In this document: in pieces, positions 47,305-58,927 of the stretch
Numbering within the stretch: the first letter of the stretch is position 1
Layout of the letters: each line of letters begins with the position of its first letter
DNA from: Centrapalus pauciflorus
Taxonomy: Eukaryota; Streptophyta; Magnoliopsida; Asterales; Asteraceae
Direction: 5' to 3'
NCBI GenBank assembly: GCA_020465985.1
Contig: JAANYP010002103.1
Location: 212,219-276,218 of the forward strand
DNA length: 64,000 nt
Translations under genes and position numbers: made by a program
Notes under the pieces: generated by a model
What the model was told of the DNA's origin: nothing
Seen by the model: the letters and a program-made list of their open reading frames with translations, nothing else
Databases searched by the model: none

Positions 47305-49685
47305 TGTAACAGCCCGTAATTTATTAAATACAAATTACAGCAACGGACTTTGGATAATAAAGCAATTTTATCCAAATATTAGTAATTAACTGAAAACATG
47401 AATCTTAAAATAGTTATTATATTAAGTTATAATTAATTATGAAAAGTTGCCCAAAATTAGCTGAAATAAAATTAATAATTAAAATTCAGCTAAATGACAA
47501 ATTAAAGACTGAAAGTGACGAAACGGACTAAAATGAATAAAAATGTGACTAAAAGACAAATATGCAAATTGGATTGTTGGGAAATAAAGTTGGTCAATTC
47601 CGGATAATTCAGTAGAAAATCTGATTTTTCCCAATTTCCCTATAAATAGGGTATTCCTCCTCATTTCCATGGTTTGGAAAATCTTGAACTCTCTCTTTCT
47701 CTCTCTACACCTTCACCTTCTCTCTAGCTTTTCTTCTAATCGAACCGTCGGATTCTCGTGATTCATACGCCATCGGATAGAGATCGTCGAGCTCTTCACG
47801 AATCTACCATTTCATGTTTGATTTCGTCAGAATTTGAGGTAAGATCGACCCCTTTTCTGTCTTTTGGTTCGGTTTTGAAAGAGCAATTTCGAGTTTGCTC
47901 ATTTTCCCTTCATTTGAAGCTGATTTGCTTCCGTTTAGGACCTGTTCTTGCTTGGAAATCATCCATAGTCGAAGGCTATAGCTTGGACGAAGGTTAGTAA
48001 CCATTTCTCTATCATTTATGCTCATATTTAGTTGTTAGAACCTGGAAAACTGATGAACAAGTAGAACAAATTCGAGACATTCATGTATAGACTCGAAAGG
48101 GTGATGATTTCGATTCTATCTCCTAGACTCGAAGGGTATGTGTTTCGAATCTAATCTATTAGACTCGAAGATGTATGTTTTCGAATCTAATCCCTTAGAC
48201 TCGAATTAGCTGCCTTCGAATCTATCTTCCCTAGTATAGAATCTATTGATTTCGAATCTGATCCCCCTAGATTCGAGATTGATGTTTGAATCTATTGATG
48301 TTCGAATCTGTTGCCCATTCGAATCTGTTGCCCATTCGAATCTGTTGCCCATTCGAATCTGTTGCCTTAATTCGAATCTGATTTAGTTCCTAGCCATAGT
48401 TAAATTTCTAAATCAGATTAAGTTATTAAACAATCTAAGGAAATTGAAAGTATTGTTTGATTATGATAAAACTCACAAGTTCAAGATGCATATCTATTAT
48501 AGGCACAAATAAATTATCAGACTCTGTATGAACCCTTAGAAATTGTATGTCATGTTTCACCTTGCTAGTAATACGATTGGCTTTGTTTAAAGGCCACACA
48601 TCTGTAATTAGATGAATCGTATTAATCTGATAAGAATAGACTCACCTTGGGACGATAGGAACTACCTCAGACTCGATAACCAGAATTGACAATAACCTAA
48701 TTATGTAACTAGGGTTATATAGATTATGTCACAGACTTGAAACTGAAATGCCAGACTTGAAACTGAACTGCAGGAACCCACCGATTTGACAGAGTAAACT
48801 GAACAGCTTAACTCGTTAAGCATTATCTGACTACGGACCACTGTGAGTGACAGATTTCATTAATTACTTGCATATGTTTCGATACTTATTGGTGAATGTC
48901 ATCGACTGTATGGAAACTTCCGTTTGTTGCTGCATGTTTCTTTAATACTTTATTGTATCATAGAAACGTATTTTTGACATTACTGAAGCTAGACACTTGA
49001 ATTACCTTGAATGCATGTTCACTTTTACATTTTATGTAAACACTTATCATGCTTACTGCTTACTTGACTGTTTATATACTTGTCGCTGCATACTGCATCA
49101 TCCGATAGGACCGAATGTGAGATCTCCATTCACAGGAGGGAATTCTGCAGATTCCTTTCCTATATGACTTGTTTCCATACACTTCCCGTAGGGCTGCGGC
49201 CTTACATAGGGGAAAACAAACTGGGTTGTCTCCCAACCCTTTTGCTGTCTCAGGACGTAGTGACTTGCCGGCAGGAGCTGATAGTATGGCATGTGTGTGG
49301 TAACTATTGGAACTCTGTTAACTCACTAAGCATTGTTAGCTTACTCTGTCATGACAACTCTTTTACAGGAAAAGTTGATAAAGGCAAGATCATAGCAGGT
49401 AGTTCGTCCCAGGCTAAGTGAATCTGGATTTTGATGAATAGCAGACCTTTGGACTTTTGATGACGCCTATTTTGAAAAGATGATGCGGTCTCGGGTAGCT
49501 TGTTCAGTCTTCCGCACTCTGATTGAAGATTTAGAAGCTAGTTAGACCACCATTTGGTTTTAATATATTGTTGTAATTAAGTATTCATGCTGATGGACCT
49601 GTGGTATCAAACAATTAGTAATATTTATTACTTAATCAAATGAAATATTATGACGTGTACTGTTTGTGGAAACTTGGATGTTACA
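47305..49685 (+). mobile_element. Solo LTR, 2381 bp
   Basis: Starts TGTAACAGCCCGTAATTT and ends GGATGTTACA, flanked by the exact 5-bp duplication ATGTG (47300-47304 and 49686-49690). It contains a TATA box TATAAATA at 47641-47648. No primer site, polyprotein or second LTR is present, so it is the product of LTR-LTR recombination. Size and end sequence suggest a plant Gypsy (chromovirus-like) LTR; orientation is inferred from the TATA box. Confidence 0.85.
48080..48385. repeat. GATTCGAATCT tandem array in the solo LTR
   Basis: Units built on ATTCGAATCTGTTGCCC, repeated cleanly four times at 48302-48370 and more loosely (AGACTCGAA, TTCGAATCTAATC) from 48085 onward. Confidence 0.88.
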
Positions 49686-49690
49686 ATGTG

Positions 49691-49881
49691 ACGCACACTA
49701 CCAATGGTTTGTCATTACAAAAAGAAGTCACTGTCATAAGTGTTAGACCATTACAAAACAAAAGAGAATAAGTCTTGGTCAATATAAAAAACAGAGAAAA
49801 GCAAGTTTTGAACCATTACAAAACAAACGACAATGGACATTACATAAGTCTTGGTCATACAAAACAAAATACAAAGGACAT
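49691..49881. other. Spacer between convergent zf-GRF and Mutator transposase relics
   Basis: Contains repeated CATTACAAAACAAA and AAGTCTTGGTCA phrases and no coding signal. Confidence 0.4.
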
Positions 49882-50595
49882 TTAATCCATAGTCCATGGT
49901 TTGTCTTCACTTAAACCAGTTTCACGCTTGTCAGTTTCCACTTTCTTACCAAGTTGCATTTTGATAATCTTTTCTGATTTCTTCCTCAACTTTGTTGTCT
50001 TAATGACTTTCTTTGTAGCTGCTGTTTGGCTTGATTGAGTTGGAACTGTAGCCACTTGTGGTTGTGAATGAGGACGAACAGTATGTTCTGATTGGCCAGC
50101 TTCTTCATTCTTTGACTTCCTTCCTCTCTTTTTTATTCCTTAGCAGGTGGTGACTTGCTTGGGATTTTACAGCTTTTCTTGTTATGACCAGGTTGAAGAC
50201 AGTTTGTACATGTCATTATTCTTCCTACCATACTTAAGGTCTCTTTTCCATCATCCTCAGTTGGGTCTCTCTTCCTTTTCTTTTTAGACCTGCCTGGTAA
50301 CCTTCTATCAATGGGTGGCAATAGAGGTTTCTGACTAGATGGTGGCCACATCAGACTTACATTCATTGGCCTAATTGATTATGAGTAAGTGTTTAGCCAC
50401 ATCTTTTTGATGTACCAAGGACTAATTAACACCTGGAATTGGATCTTTGTTTAGGTGTGAGTATGCTGCTATTAAATGTACGCATGGGATACCACTTACT
50501 TCCCACATTCTGCTGCTACACTTGGTCATATCCAGGTCTACAGTGAAACCTTCCTCTCTATTCTTTACTTCAAACTCCATGTATCCACTAGGATA
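49882..50595 (-). pseudogene. Mutator (MuDR-type) transposase C-terminal part, broken
   Basis: Minus strand. SWIM zinc-finger region DMTKCSSRMWEVSGIPCVHL at about 50490-50550, with Ser at the second Cys position. A frameshift and stop precede SPWYIKKMWLNTYS and IRPMNVSLMWPPS. Next come a basic linker PGRSKKKRKRD and a CCHC knuckle CTNCLQPGHNKKSC near 50165-50207. After another frameshift, a basic tail ends in KPWTMD with TAA at 49882-49884. The upstream catalytic part is cut off by the Gypsy insertion at 50596. Confidence 0.85.
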
Positions 50596-50972
50596 TGTAA
50601 CATCCTGAACACATCTAGGTTAACAAACTATGACCTAATTAGTATTTAATAGCCAATTATAACCTAATCAATGGTCATTAGCAATTAATCAAAGTGATTA
50701 ACAATGTTCATAAGGAAATTCAACTCAATTAGAATCAAATTCATCGGTGCGATGAATCGGAAAATCAATTAATCCGATTGATTTACGATACGAAGGATTA
50801 ATTCAACTAAGTACATAATAAAATTATGATTAGTGACACTAATCATTCATTAATACACTTACTTAACATTAATTATGCAAGACTAAAACAATTCATTAAA
50901 CAAATGCATTCAAAAGTATTTATGAATTTACATAAAAAGGGAAATACAAGAATACATTCTAAATACATTTAA

Positions 50973-51344
50973 GAGGGTGTTTGGATTTGCGTTTGAAAAA
51001 GTGTTGTAGCGTTTTGGAAACTAATAATCAGATAATCGCTGTAACAAAAAGTGCTGCAGAAATGTAGTGTTTGGTTTAGCTTCTGCTGTTTGATATCATA
51101 ATTATCAAATAATCAGTTTTTAAAGTGTTTGGATTTGCGTTTTACTTGTAAAATGACCAAATAATCACTTATTAAGCAAATAAGCTACGATTTTTAACTT
51201 ATGAAAAAAGTGTGATAGGACAAACGCTAAACGCAAATAATCACTTATTAACGTATGCAATCCAAACACTTTAAATCAATTATTTGCGTTATTGTAACGT
51301 AATAAGCTAATAATCATGTTTATAACGCAAAACCAAACACCCTC
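50973..51344. mobile_element. Tourist-like (PIF/Harbinger) MITE, 372 bp
   Basis: Inverted ends GAGGGTGTTTGG / CCAAACACCCTC and the 3-bp duplication TAA (50970-50972 and 51345-51347). The 3' LTR at 59300 has the empty site. The interior has repeated GCGTT/AACGC and CAAATAATC phrases and no coding. Confidence 0.92.
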
Positions 51345-52893
51345 TAAAAAAATGAAAATACAAGATAATATCTTCAAACATCTGCCCATAGGTAGTACTT
51401 TTATAGAGTTCCACTTCTTTTTTTTTTATTGAAACAACCTTACACTATCACCATCAAATCCTCATTTATCATACCCTTTCATTTCATCCAAATCCTTACT
51501 CAACCTCCACTTTGAAAGAACAAAATTTTTCTTTAAATAGGGAGCTCACTTCCATTCATTTTCACACCTTCAAAACACAAGAAAACACTCTCATTTCACT
51601 CAAAAAAATCGGCCAAGGTGTCAACCAAAGCCAAAAGTTTGCAACTTTTGTTCTTTCAAGTGTTCTTCAAGTTTATTTCAAGTGTTCTTGGTGAAATCCT
51701 TGAAGATCCATCCTTCTACTCATCTGCATTCTTATATTTAATCAAAGTAAGTAAATACTAACTCATAACATCTCATATTAATGTTTATATAAGTCTTGCA
51801 TAATATATATAATCACCAACAACAACAAGTTTCATAAAAACTCAAGTTTATAAATCACTAGTTTTGTTTTTTAGTTGTTTTCTTCAAATGTGTTTATATA
51901 TATATAAACACATCATGTAAGTGTAAATATTATGAAAACAAGTTATATAAATGTGTTTTATAACCTTTTATACAAGTAGTTTTTGCATAAACAACAAGTA
52001 TCACAAGTTGTTTTAAGTTTATGAAATACGAAATTTCGGCAGAAATGTTGCGTCGACTTTGAAAATCATAACCAATTCATAACTTAACGAAATGTGTTAA
52101 TTCTTGTCTCAAAAGTTATATCTATGTCTTAACTAAAAATATGGAGGTTTTCATAATTTATTTTGGAGTTTAGAACCCCCAGATATTGTTTGGGAACCCG
52201 AAAGTTTGACAGCTCATAAATGGCCAACATAGGGTTTTTAACGAAGTTTTTCCCTAACCTAAGCATCTCGAAAAATGGCCGTTCTTGACGTTAAAAATTC
52301 TTTGTATATATTAGTTTAATGTCCAAGAAAACCAAAGCCTAAATCGTTTTGGGGCTTGGTCAAAAACAGTCTCAAAGCAGGCCGAAAAACCTTCAAAAAG
52401 CTGGAAAATTATATATATATAACCACATTTATACATGCATATTATCATAAATGGGAGTTATTAAATCCCTTATATCATTTAGGACTCGGTTAAACGTGTT
52501 CGGTGTCATCACTCATCAACAACGTAAATCGTCATTTTTACGATCATTTTGCCATCAACATGCGGTGAGTCCTCATAGCCCCTATTTTCACACTGTTATG
52601 TTTTGGGGTTGAAATACATGCTTCGTTTTCATATGGAAGCAAAAATAACTTCATTTCTATTATGTTACACATGTGGTTCCATCAGCCCTTATATCATGAA
52701 CCGTTAATTGCATTTATTTGTAAGCGCGAATATATCGTGGATAGATCTATTGGGAGTCATGTCCCCCATTCGGGTTAGTTCGGCTCGGCTAACAGCGAGT
52801 GCATATATATTTAACACACGGTATTACGTATGGGAATACTGCACAGGGCAAACTCATTTAATTAAGCTTCGGTTGCATGATGGTTTATATGTA

Positions 52894-53180
52894 GGGATAA
52901 CTGCTTAAAATAGCAATCAACCAACAATAATTGTTTTATTACAACATTGAACTCAATTTTTTTCGTGAAATGACAACACACTACAAAGTCTTTCCTTAAA
53001 TAAACATCAAACTCAACAGAATTGATCCAAAATAGCATTACCTGATGATCGGACGCTGACTCTGCATCCACATAGACTGCCACGTCACATCAAATGATGA
53101 CTAGATCTCCATCAAATAACAACGTACTTTAAAAGCAGTACTTCACATAATGTATTTTTTATTTTAAGATTAAATTTAAT

Positions 53181-53223
<43 letters not shown>

Positions 53224-54201
53224 TTAAAACAAATTTAAACCTTGTGGAATATGGATCCTCTATCCATTCATTACCCGGTCAAAATACAATGCACAAGCAG
53301 CACAACATCTTCTTTGAACAACACCAACCACCTTCATCTCTCAGATTCTCTAACCCTCCCTCCCCCCTAACACAACCACCACCGCACCACCACATGCGTC
53401 ACAAACCCACCGCCGTCTCTGCTCCTTTTTCATGCGTCGCAGACCCATCGCCACTACCACCGTCTCCATCGCCAACGCCATCACGTCGTCACTTCGATGT
53501 TATCGCCATCACCGCCACTGTCATCTCTTCCTCCATTTTCCTCTCTGAACATTGCTTGTTAACTTTAGGGTTTTTATGGTGGATCTAGGTTTCTTCCAGA
53601 TTTCCAGATCCTTAGGTTTCTTCCATCACCGCCACTAAACACCCCTTAGGTTTCTTCCAGATTTCCAGATCTTTGTTTTAGATCCAGGTTATATTTTTTA
53701 TGGTGGATTTGAGCAGTAGATGATGGATCTGGGTGTTAATTGGTGGCTCTTGGCATGGATGGTGGGTGGTGGATATGGGTGAGGGTTGGGTGAGGCCGTG
53801 AGGGTGAGGATTCGTGCTTCTTGATGGTGGATGGTGGATCCAGGTGGTGGTTATGAAGAACATTCAAAGAACTCTCAAGAACATTCAATTAAATTAAGCT
53901 AATTTATTTTTTCTCAATAATAATACATTATATTTAAAACAAAAATGACGTACATTGCTGTTATGACTATATTGCTGTTTTACAAAGACCCAGTCAGCAT
54001 ATGGTGCTGATGTGGCAGTCTACGTGGAACTTAACTCAGCGTCCAATCACCTCATGATGCTATTATGGATCAATTAATTTGAGTTGAATGTTTATTTAAG
54101 AAAAAAGTTGGTAGTAAAATGTCATTTTAGAAAAAAAATTGAGTTCATTGCTTTAATAAAGTATTTGTTGTTTGTTGGTTGCTATTTTAAGCAGTTAACC
54201 C
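52894..54201. mobile_element. Mutator-like element, 1308 bp, non-autonomous
   Basis: Long imperfect inverted repeats of about 200 bp, starting GGGATAACTGCTTAAAATAG on the left and GGGTTAACTGCTTAAAATAG read from the right. The 10-bp duplication TTTATATGTA (52884-52893 and 54202-54211) is exact. The interior holds an (AAT)n tract (53186-53220) and a C-rich, Pro-coding-like segment (53290-53560), then TTAGGTTTCTTCCAGATTTC repeats. No transposase. Possibly a Pack-MULE carrying host sequence. Confidence 0.9.
53186..53220. repeat. (AAT)n microsatellite
   Basis: About twelve AAT units within the Mutator-like element. Confidence 0.95.
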
Positions 54202-54647
54202 TTTATATGTAATACATAACATGGAATTTATGATTTTATAAATTCAAACTTAACTGTTGTTGTCCATACAAGTCAGATTTACGTGTAAACCTATGAGCTC
54301 ACCAACAATTTTTGTTGACGTATTTTAGCGTGTATTTTCAGTAAATTAAGGCAAGTGTGCCTTCAGATCTATTTTTCAAGCTTCCGCACCTAAGGAGTCG
54401 CATGCATTTTCGAAACTACCGGAGGTTTAGCTGCATTATTTTGAATACTTTAATTATGTACTTAAATCTCTGTATTCTGCGAACTTCTTCTTTTTCATAT
54501 CAGGCTATGTATAACGTTACTATACTTTAAAGTTTTATCGATGTATTTTTTTGAAAACGTCCATATAGTGGTCGTTCATTATGATTATGGTTACGCTTCC
54601 GCGACGTCACGCTTCGTTGCCAACCGGGGTAACAGGGTGTGACAGAT

Positions 54648-54659
54648 TGGTATCAGAGC
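54648..54659 (+). promoter_or_regulatory. Gypsy primer binding site
   Basis: TGGTATCAGAGC, exact complement of the initiator Met-tRNA 3' end, three bases after the LTR. Confidence 0.93.
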
Positions 54660-54746
54660 CATAGTTATAGTGAACTAGGTTGCATTAGTACATAGACTAT
54701 AACCATTACAAAAACTAAATTTTCTTCAAGAAATGTGAACATATAT

Positions 54747-55430
54747 ATGGATCCTGATAACAATAACATGTCAAACAATACGGTTGTTATCCTATTTGAC
54801 TCCGAGAATGAATACTCACCCACGGAACAAGGAAGCCAAGGTGACACTAAGATGTACTTTGGATCGGAGACCCACCCAGACCGAATCAATGACGAAGTAG
54901 AGGACCCGTCAGAACAAGAGGATGGCAACTATGGCCCCGCAGCACAATTTGCTCCACCATCACCACCACATATTCCACCCTACACCCTATTTAGAAACAA
55001 TCCCAATGGACCATTGAAGAAGTTCACCCCTAGGAAAAGGGTGTTACTGGCACAACGGGAGTGTTTCCCAGTACCTGCCCATTAGCCAAGCCCGTCACTG
55101 TAACGACGGGCAACCATAAGACAGTGGGGATGGATGCCTCTCACTCTCCAAGAATGGAGAAACAAGGAAGGTATCCCAAGCCAGTTAGGAACACCATCTT
55201 CTTTTCTAGTACCGACACTTACCGAGGAACCTTCACAAAGAATGGTGCCTCTATTGGTGGCAAGGGCCGCAAGACACGACCTTCAATTTCGACAAATCCA
55301 CCAGGAGGTCGGTGAGATCTCTGCAAGGATTAAGCAGGAGACAATACAAACCACCAATATACCTTGGGCCAACCAGAATACCCAGGCGATTCAACAAGAC
55401 GGAATCGACGAATTGTGACAGCGCCTAGCA
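54747..55430 (+). pseudogene. Gypsy gag remnant
   Basis: Opens MDPDNNNMSNNTVVI, acidic and Pro-rich (PPSPPHIPPYTLF), as in chromovirus Gag N-termini. It stops at 55085, then continues in other frames (LTQEWRNKEGIPSQ-like text and IHQEVGEISARIKQET). The central capsid part and CCHC knuckle are missing, so this is an internally deleted gag. Confidence 0.65.
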
Positions 55431-55734
55431 GAGCGCAAAGCCCCCAATGCAGAACTAACCCAACGACTTAACGCTCTGGAGTACGAGAAAACCCCGGAGG
55501 CATCTCATACTTAGTATCCTTTTATAGTATTTCTCAAGGCTTTTCTATGTGATACATCTTAGGGTGTGTAAGGCTTAAGAATTTATCAGAAAATTCCAAC
55601 CATATCATGTACAAAGATTAGGTTTCCAGCATTTTAATGAAAAACTAAGTATTATCTATAACTAGGAGCATGAGGATATGTAGTACGACAATCTGCCTAA
55701 GAAAGTTCAAACCCATAGACTTATCCTCTTACCC

Positions 55735-56090
55735 CATTAGATACCACTTATGCATTTCTACTATTTGATACCGGTGCTGATAAGAGCTTTATATCCACTA
55801 AGTTCAGTAAGCATATAAATTCCATTCTTACACCATTAAGTGCCACTTACGCTATTGAAGTTGATGACAGTAAGACGCTTAAGACGAATAATATAAGTGG
55901 AGGATGCTCCTTAGAATTAGTAGGCCAACTCTTTGAAATAGACTTGATGTCTGTCAAACTAAGATGTTTTGACGTGGTCATAGGCATGGATTGACTATCG
56001 AAGAATCGTGCAAAAATAGTGTGCAACAAGAAGACGGTTCATATACCTTTAGCCAATAAGAAGGTCCTTACTGTCCAAGGCAAAAAAAAA
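55735..56090 (+). pseudogene. Gypsy protease remnant
   Basis: LLFDTGADKSFISTKFSKH carries the DTG active site, followed by TYAIEVDDSKTLKTNN and CFDVVIGMD, then a TGA where the family has Trp. An A-rich insertion-like run lies at 56083-56105. Confidence 0.8.
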
Positions 56091-56359
56091 AAAAGAAAAA
56101 AAGAAATACCAAAGTAAGCATCATCCCTAGCATTAGGGCCCTGAAGTGTTGACAGAGAGGGAGCCAAAGGAAAAGAGGCTTGAAAATATTCTTATTATTT
56201 ATGGTTAACCCAATGTTTTTTTTCAGAACACATACCTGAACTCCCAACATCGAGGCAAGTCAAATTCAAAAATCGGCCTAGTATCAGGTGCTGCACCAGT
56301 GGCTCGAGCACCAGGCTGATTAGCCCCATCAATATTGTAAGAATCGTCCAACCAACCGT

Positions 56360-57070
56360 AGGAGCTCTTAGATAAAAGGTTTATCAAACCGAGTTCCTCG
56401 CTTTGGAGGAGCTCCAGTTTTGTTTACAAAGAAGAAGGATGGAACCTTCAGAATGTGAATCAATTACCGAGAGCTAAATAAACTAAGAGAGTTGATATCC
56501 GCTCACAAGGATCTATGACTTGTTTGACCAAACTCCAAGAGTTAAGCTTCTATTCGAAGATCGACCTAAGGTCTGGTTATCATCAGGTTAGAGTTCGCAA
56601 GAAATATATTCCAAAGACAGCCTTCAGATTCCGTTCCGGTCATCATAAATTCCTATTAATGCTGTTTGGATTAACCCGTGCCCCAACGTTACTCATGGAC
56701 CTCATCGGGTGTGCAAACCTTGTCTAGACAAATTCCTGATTGTATTCATGAATGACTTTTTAATCTACTCACGAAACAAAGAGGAGCACGAGCAAACATT
56801 TATGGCTGATTCTAGAGTTGTTGAAGAAAGAACAATTATATGCCAAGCTTTCTAAGTTTGACTTTTGGCTAAGATAGGTAAGATTTATCGGTCACGTGAT
56901 CAATAGTAAAGGGATCCAAGTCGACCCCGCAAAGATCGAGGTTATCAGGAATTGGTCAAGTCTTAGAACCCCCATAGAGATACGACAGTCCACAAGACTT
57001 GCCACTTATTATAGGCAATTATCAAAAATTTCTCAAAGATCACCGAAGCTCTAACAAAACTGAACCGAAA
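56360..57070 (+). pseudogene. Gypsy reverse transcriptase remnant
   Basis: FSKIDLRSGYHQVRV appears (here YSKIDLRSGYHQVRVR, about 56550-56600) with FGLTRAPTLLMDL. The expected YIDD region reads degraded near 56745-56765. FIGHVINSKGIQVDPAKIE follows. Stops and frameshifts throughout. Confidence 0.82.
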
Positions 57071-57099
57071 AGACATTAAGTATGATTGGGGCGAGGATC

Positions 57100-57660
57100 A
57101 GGAGACATCATATCAGTTATTAAAGCACAATCTGTGCAGCGCGCTTATTTTATCCAAGAGAAGCAAGAAATTTGTAGAATACTGTGACGCTTCACACAAT
57201 GGGTTGATATAGAAAGATAAGGTCATATCGTATACTTTATGAAAACTTAGGGTTCACTAGGTGAATTACATAACGCATGATCTAGATCTTCGAGCAGTAG
57301 TCTTTATTTTTAAGACTTTAAGACATTAGTTGTACGGTACAAAGTGTACTCTATTCACAGACCATAAGAGCCTCCAACACATCTTGAACCAAAAAGAGTC
57401 GGATATGAAGTAGTGCGATTGGATGGAGCTAATAAGTAATTGCAACTGTGAAATTTGTTATCACCTAAGGAAAACTAATGTGGTTGCAGACGCTCAGAGC
57501 CGAAAGGATCGAGCTAAGCCGTTAAGAGTACAAGCCCTAGTTAATAGCATTCAACCAAACCTTCCTTCCTTAGTTCATGGTGCACAAGTAGAAGCTGTTA
57601 AGGAGGAATATATGAAAAATGAAGCCCTGCACGGAATGGATAAATAGTTTGGGATAAGGG
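57100..57660 (+). pseudogene. Gypsy RNase H remnant
   Basis: EYCDASHNG near 57178, LYGTKCTLFTDHKSLQHIL near 57332-57385, and the connecting YHLRKTNVVADAQSRK where the family has KANVVADALSRK. Several stops. Confidence 0.8.
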
Positions 57661-57739
57661 TTAATGGAAATCGATACTTCATGAATAGAGTCTGGTTACC
57701 CTGTTTTTGATAGAGTAAGAAAACTGGTTACGGATGACG

Positions 57740-58370
57740 GACACAAATCAATATATGTGGTTCACCCCGGATACGATAAAATGTATCATGACCTTAAGGA
57801 GCTATACGGGTGGCCTATCATGAAAGATGACATTGCCACATATGTCAACAAATTCCTAACATGCTCCAAAGTTAAGACAAACATTAGAAACCATTTAAGT
57901 CATAGTCGACTGCCTAACAAAATCCGCGCATTCATACCAATCAAGGAGAACAACAGGGTGAATAAGCTAGTCCAAATGTACCTCAAGGAAGTCGTCTCTG
58001 GACACGGAGTGCCTATTATGATCATTTCGGATACGGATAGCAGATCTACATGTAGGTTTTTGGCAATTATTACAGCAAGCTTTGGATACAAACTTGGACA
58101 TGAGTACCACATATCACCCTCAGACCGATGGTCAGAATAATATAACGATCCAAACCCTAGAACATACATTAAGAGCCTATGTAATGGATACTCAATTGCC
58201 TTAGTGGAATTATCGTACTACAATAGCTATCACTCGAGTATTAAAGCTGCTCCGTTTGAGGCCCTCTACGGGCGAAAGTGTCGATCACCGATTTATTGGG
58301 AAGAAGTAGGGGATAGCCAAATCACTGGCGCTAAGATCATTCACGAAACTACCGAAAAGATTATATAAAT
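57740..58370 (+). pseudogene. Gypsy integrase remnant
   Basis: The zinc-binding part begins VHPGYDKMYHDLKELYGWP and TYVNKFLTCSKVK, so the HHCC pattern is partly kept. The first catalytic segment appears deleted. ISDTDSRST (second Asp region) and QTDGQNN (Glu helix start) survive in different frames, then YNSYHSSIKAAPFEALYGRK. Confidence 0.8.
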
Positions 58371-58374
58371 GCGG

Positions 58375-58890
58375 AATTGACTAAAAGTTGGCCACGATTG
58401 TCAGAAAGTTATGCAGATGTAGGGAGAAAATCCCTTGGGTTCTAATTGGGGGAACGAGTACCGATGAAAGTCTCACCATGGAAGGGCGTGATATGATTAG
58501 GAAATCAAGGATAACTGAATCCTCGTTACATTGGACAATTCAAGGTCTTAAAAAGAATTGGACTAGTAGCTTATTGTTTAGAGCTACCACCAGAGCTTAG
58601 CAGCATGCACAATACTTTCCACGTATCAAATCTGAAGAAGCGTTTGTTAGAGGAAACACCTGTTACCCCTTGGAAGAAATACAACTAACTAACAAACTTC
58701 GCTTCATCAAAAAGCCGGTAGAAATCATGGACCATGAGGTCAAAGGATTGAAGCACAGTCGTATACCCATCCTTAAGGTCAGATGGAATTCTAGACATGG
58801 ACTTGAATTCACTTCGGTATGCAAAGGTCATTTTTAACCAAAGATACCCTCACCTAATCTTAAGTAACAAGACCCCTGAGGAAACAAGAT
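58375..58890 (+). pseudogene. Gypsy pol C-terminal region remnant
   Basis: FHVSNLKK-like text near 58617-58640 and KPVEIMDHEVKGLKHSRIP with ILKVRWNSRHGLEFT (58714-58815), the conserved tail of plant chromoviral Pol. Frames shift repeatedly. Confidence 0.75.
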
Positions 58891-58915
58891 AAAATTTTGG
58901 GACGAAATTCCCATA

Positions 58916-58927
58916 ACAGGGGGAGAC
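58916..58927 (+). promoter_or_regulatory. Gypsy polypurine tract
   Basis: AACAGGGGGAGA and two further bases run up to the 3' LTR start TGTAACATCC at 58928. Confidence 0.85.

Larger units (their letters stand above)
50596..54644 (+). repeat. Gypsy 5' LTR (with two insertions)
   Basis: About 2356 bp once the MITE (50973-51344) and Mutator-like element (52894-54201) with their duplications are removed. The promoter TATA position reads TTTAAATA here (51532 region), against TATAAATA in the 3' LTR. Confidence 0.87.

Noticed and set aside
49080..49421. 113-residue ORF
   Set aside because: Lies inside a solo LTR with no recognisable domain.
53244..53588. Pro-rich ORF of 114 residues as a gene
   Set aside because: Low-complexity C-rich sequence inside a non-autonomous Mutator-like element, with no splice or domain support.
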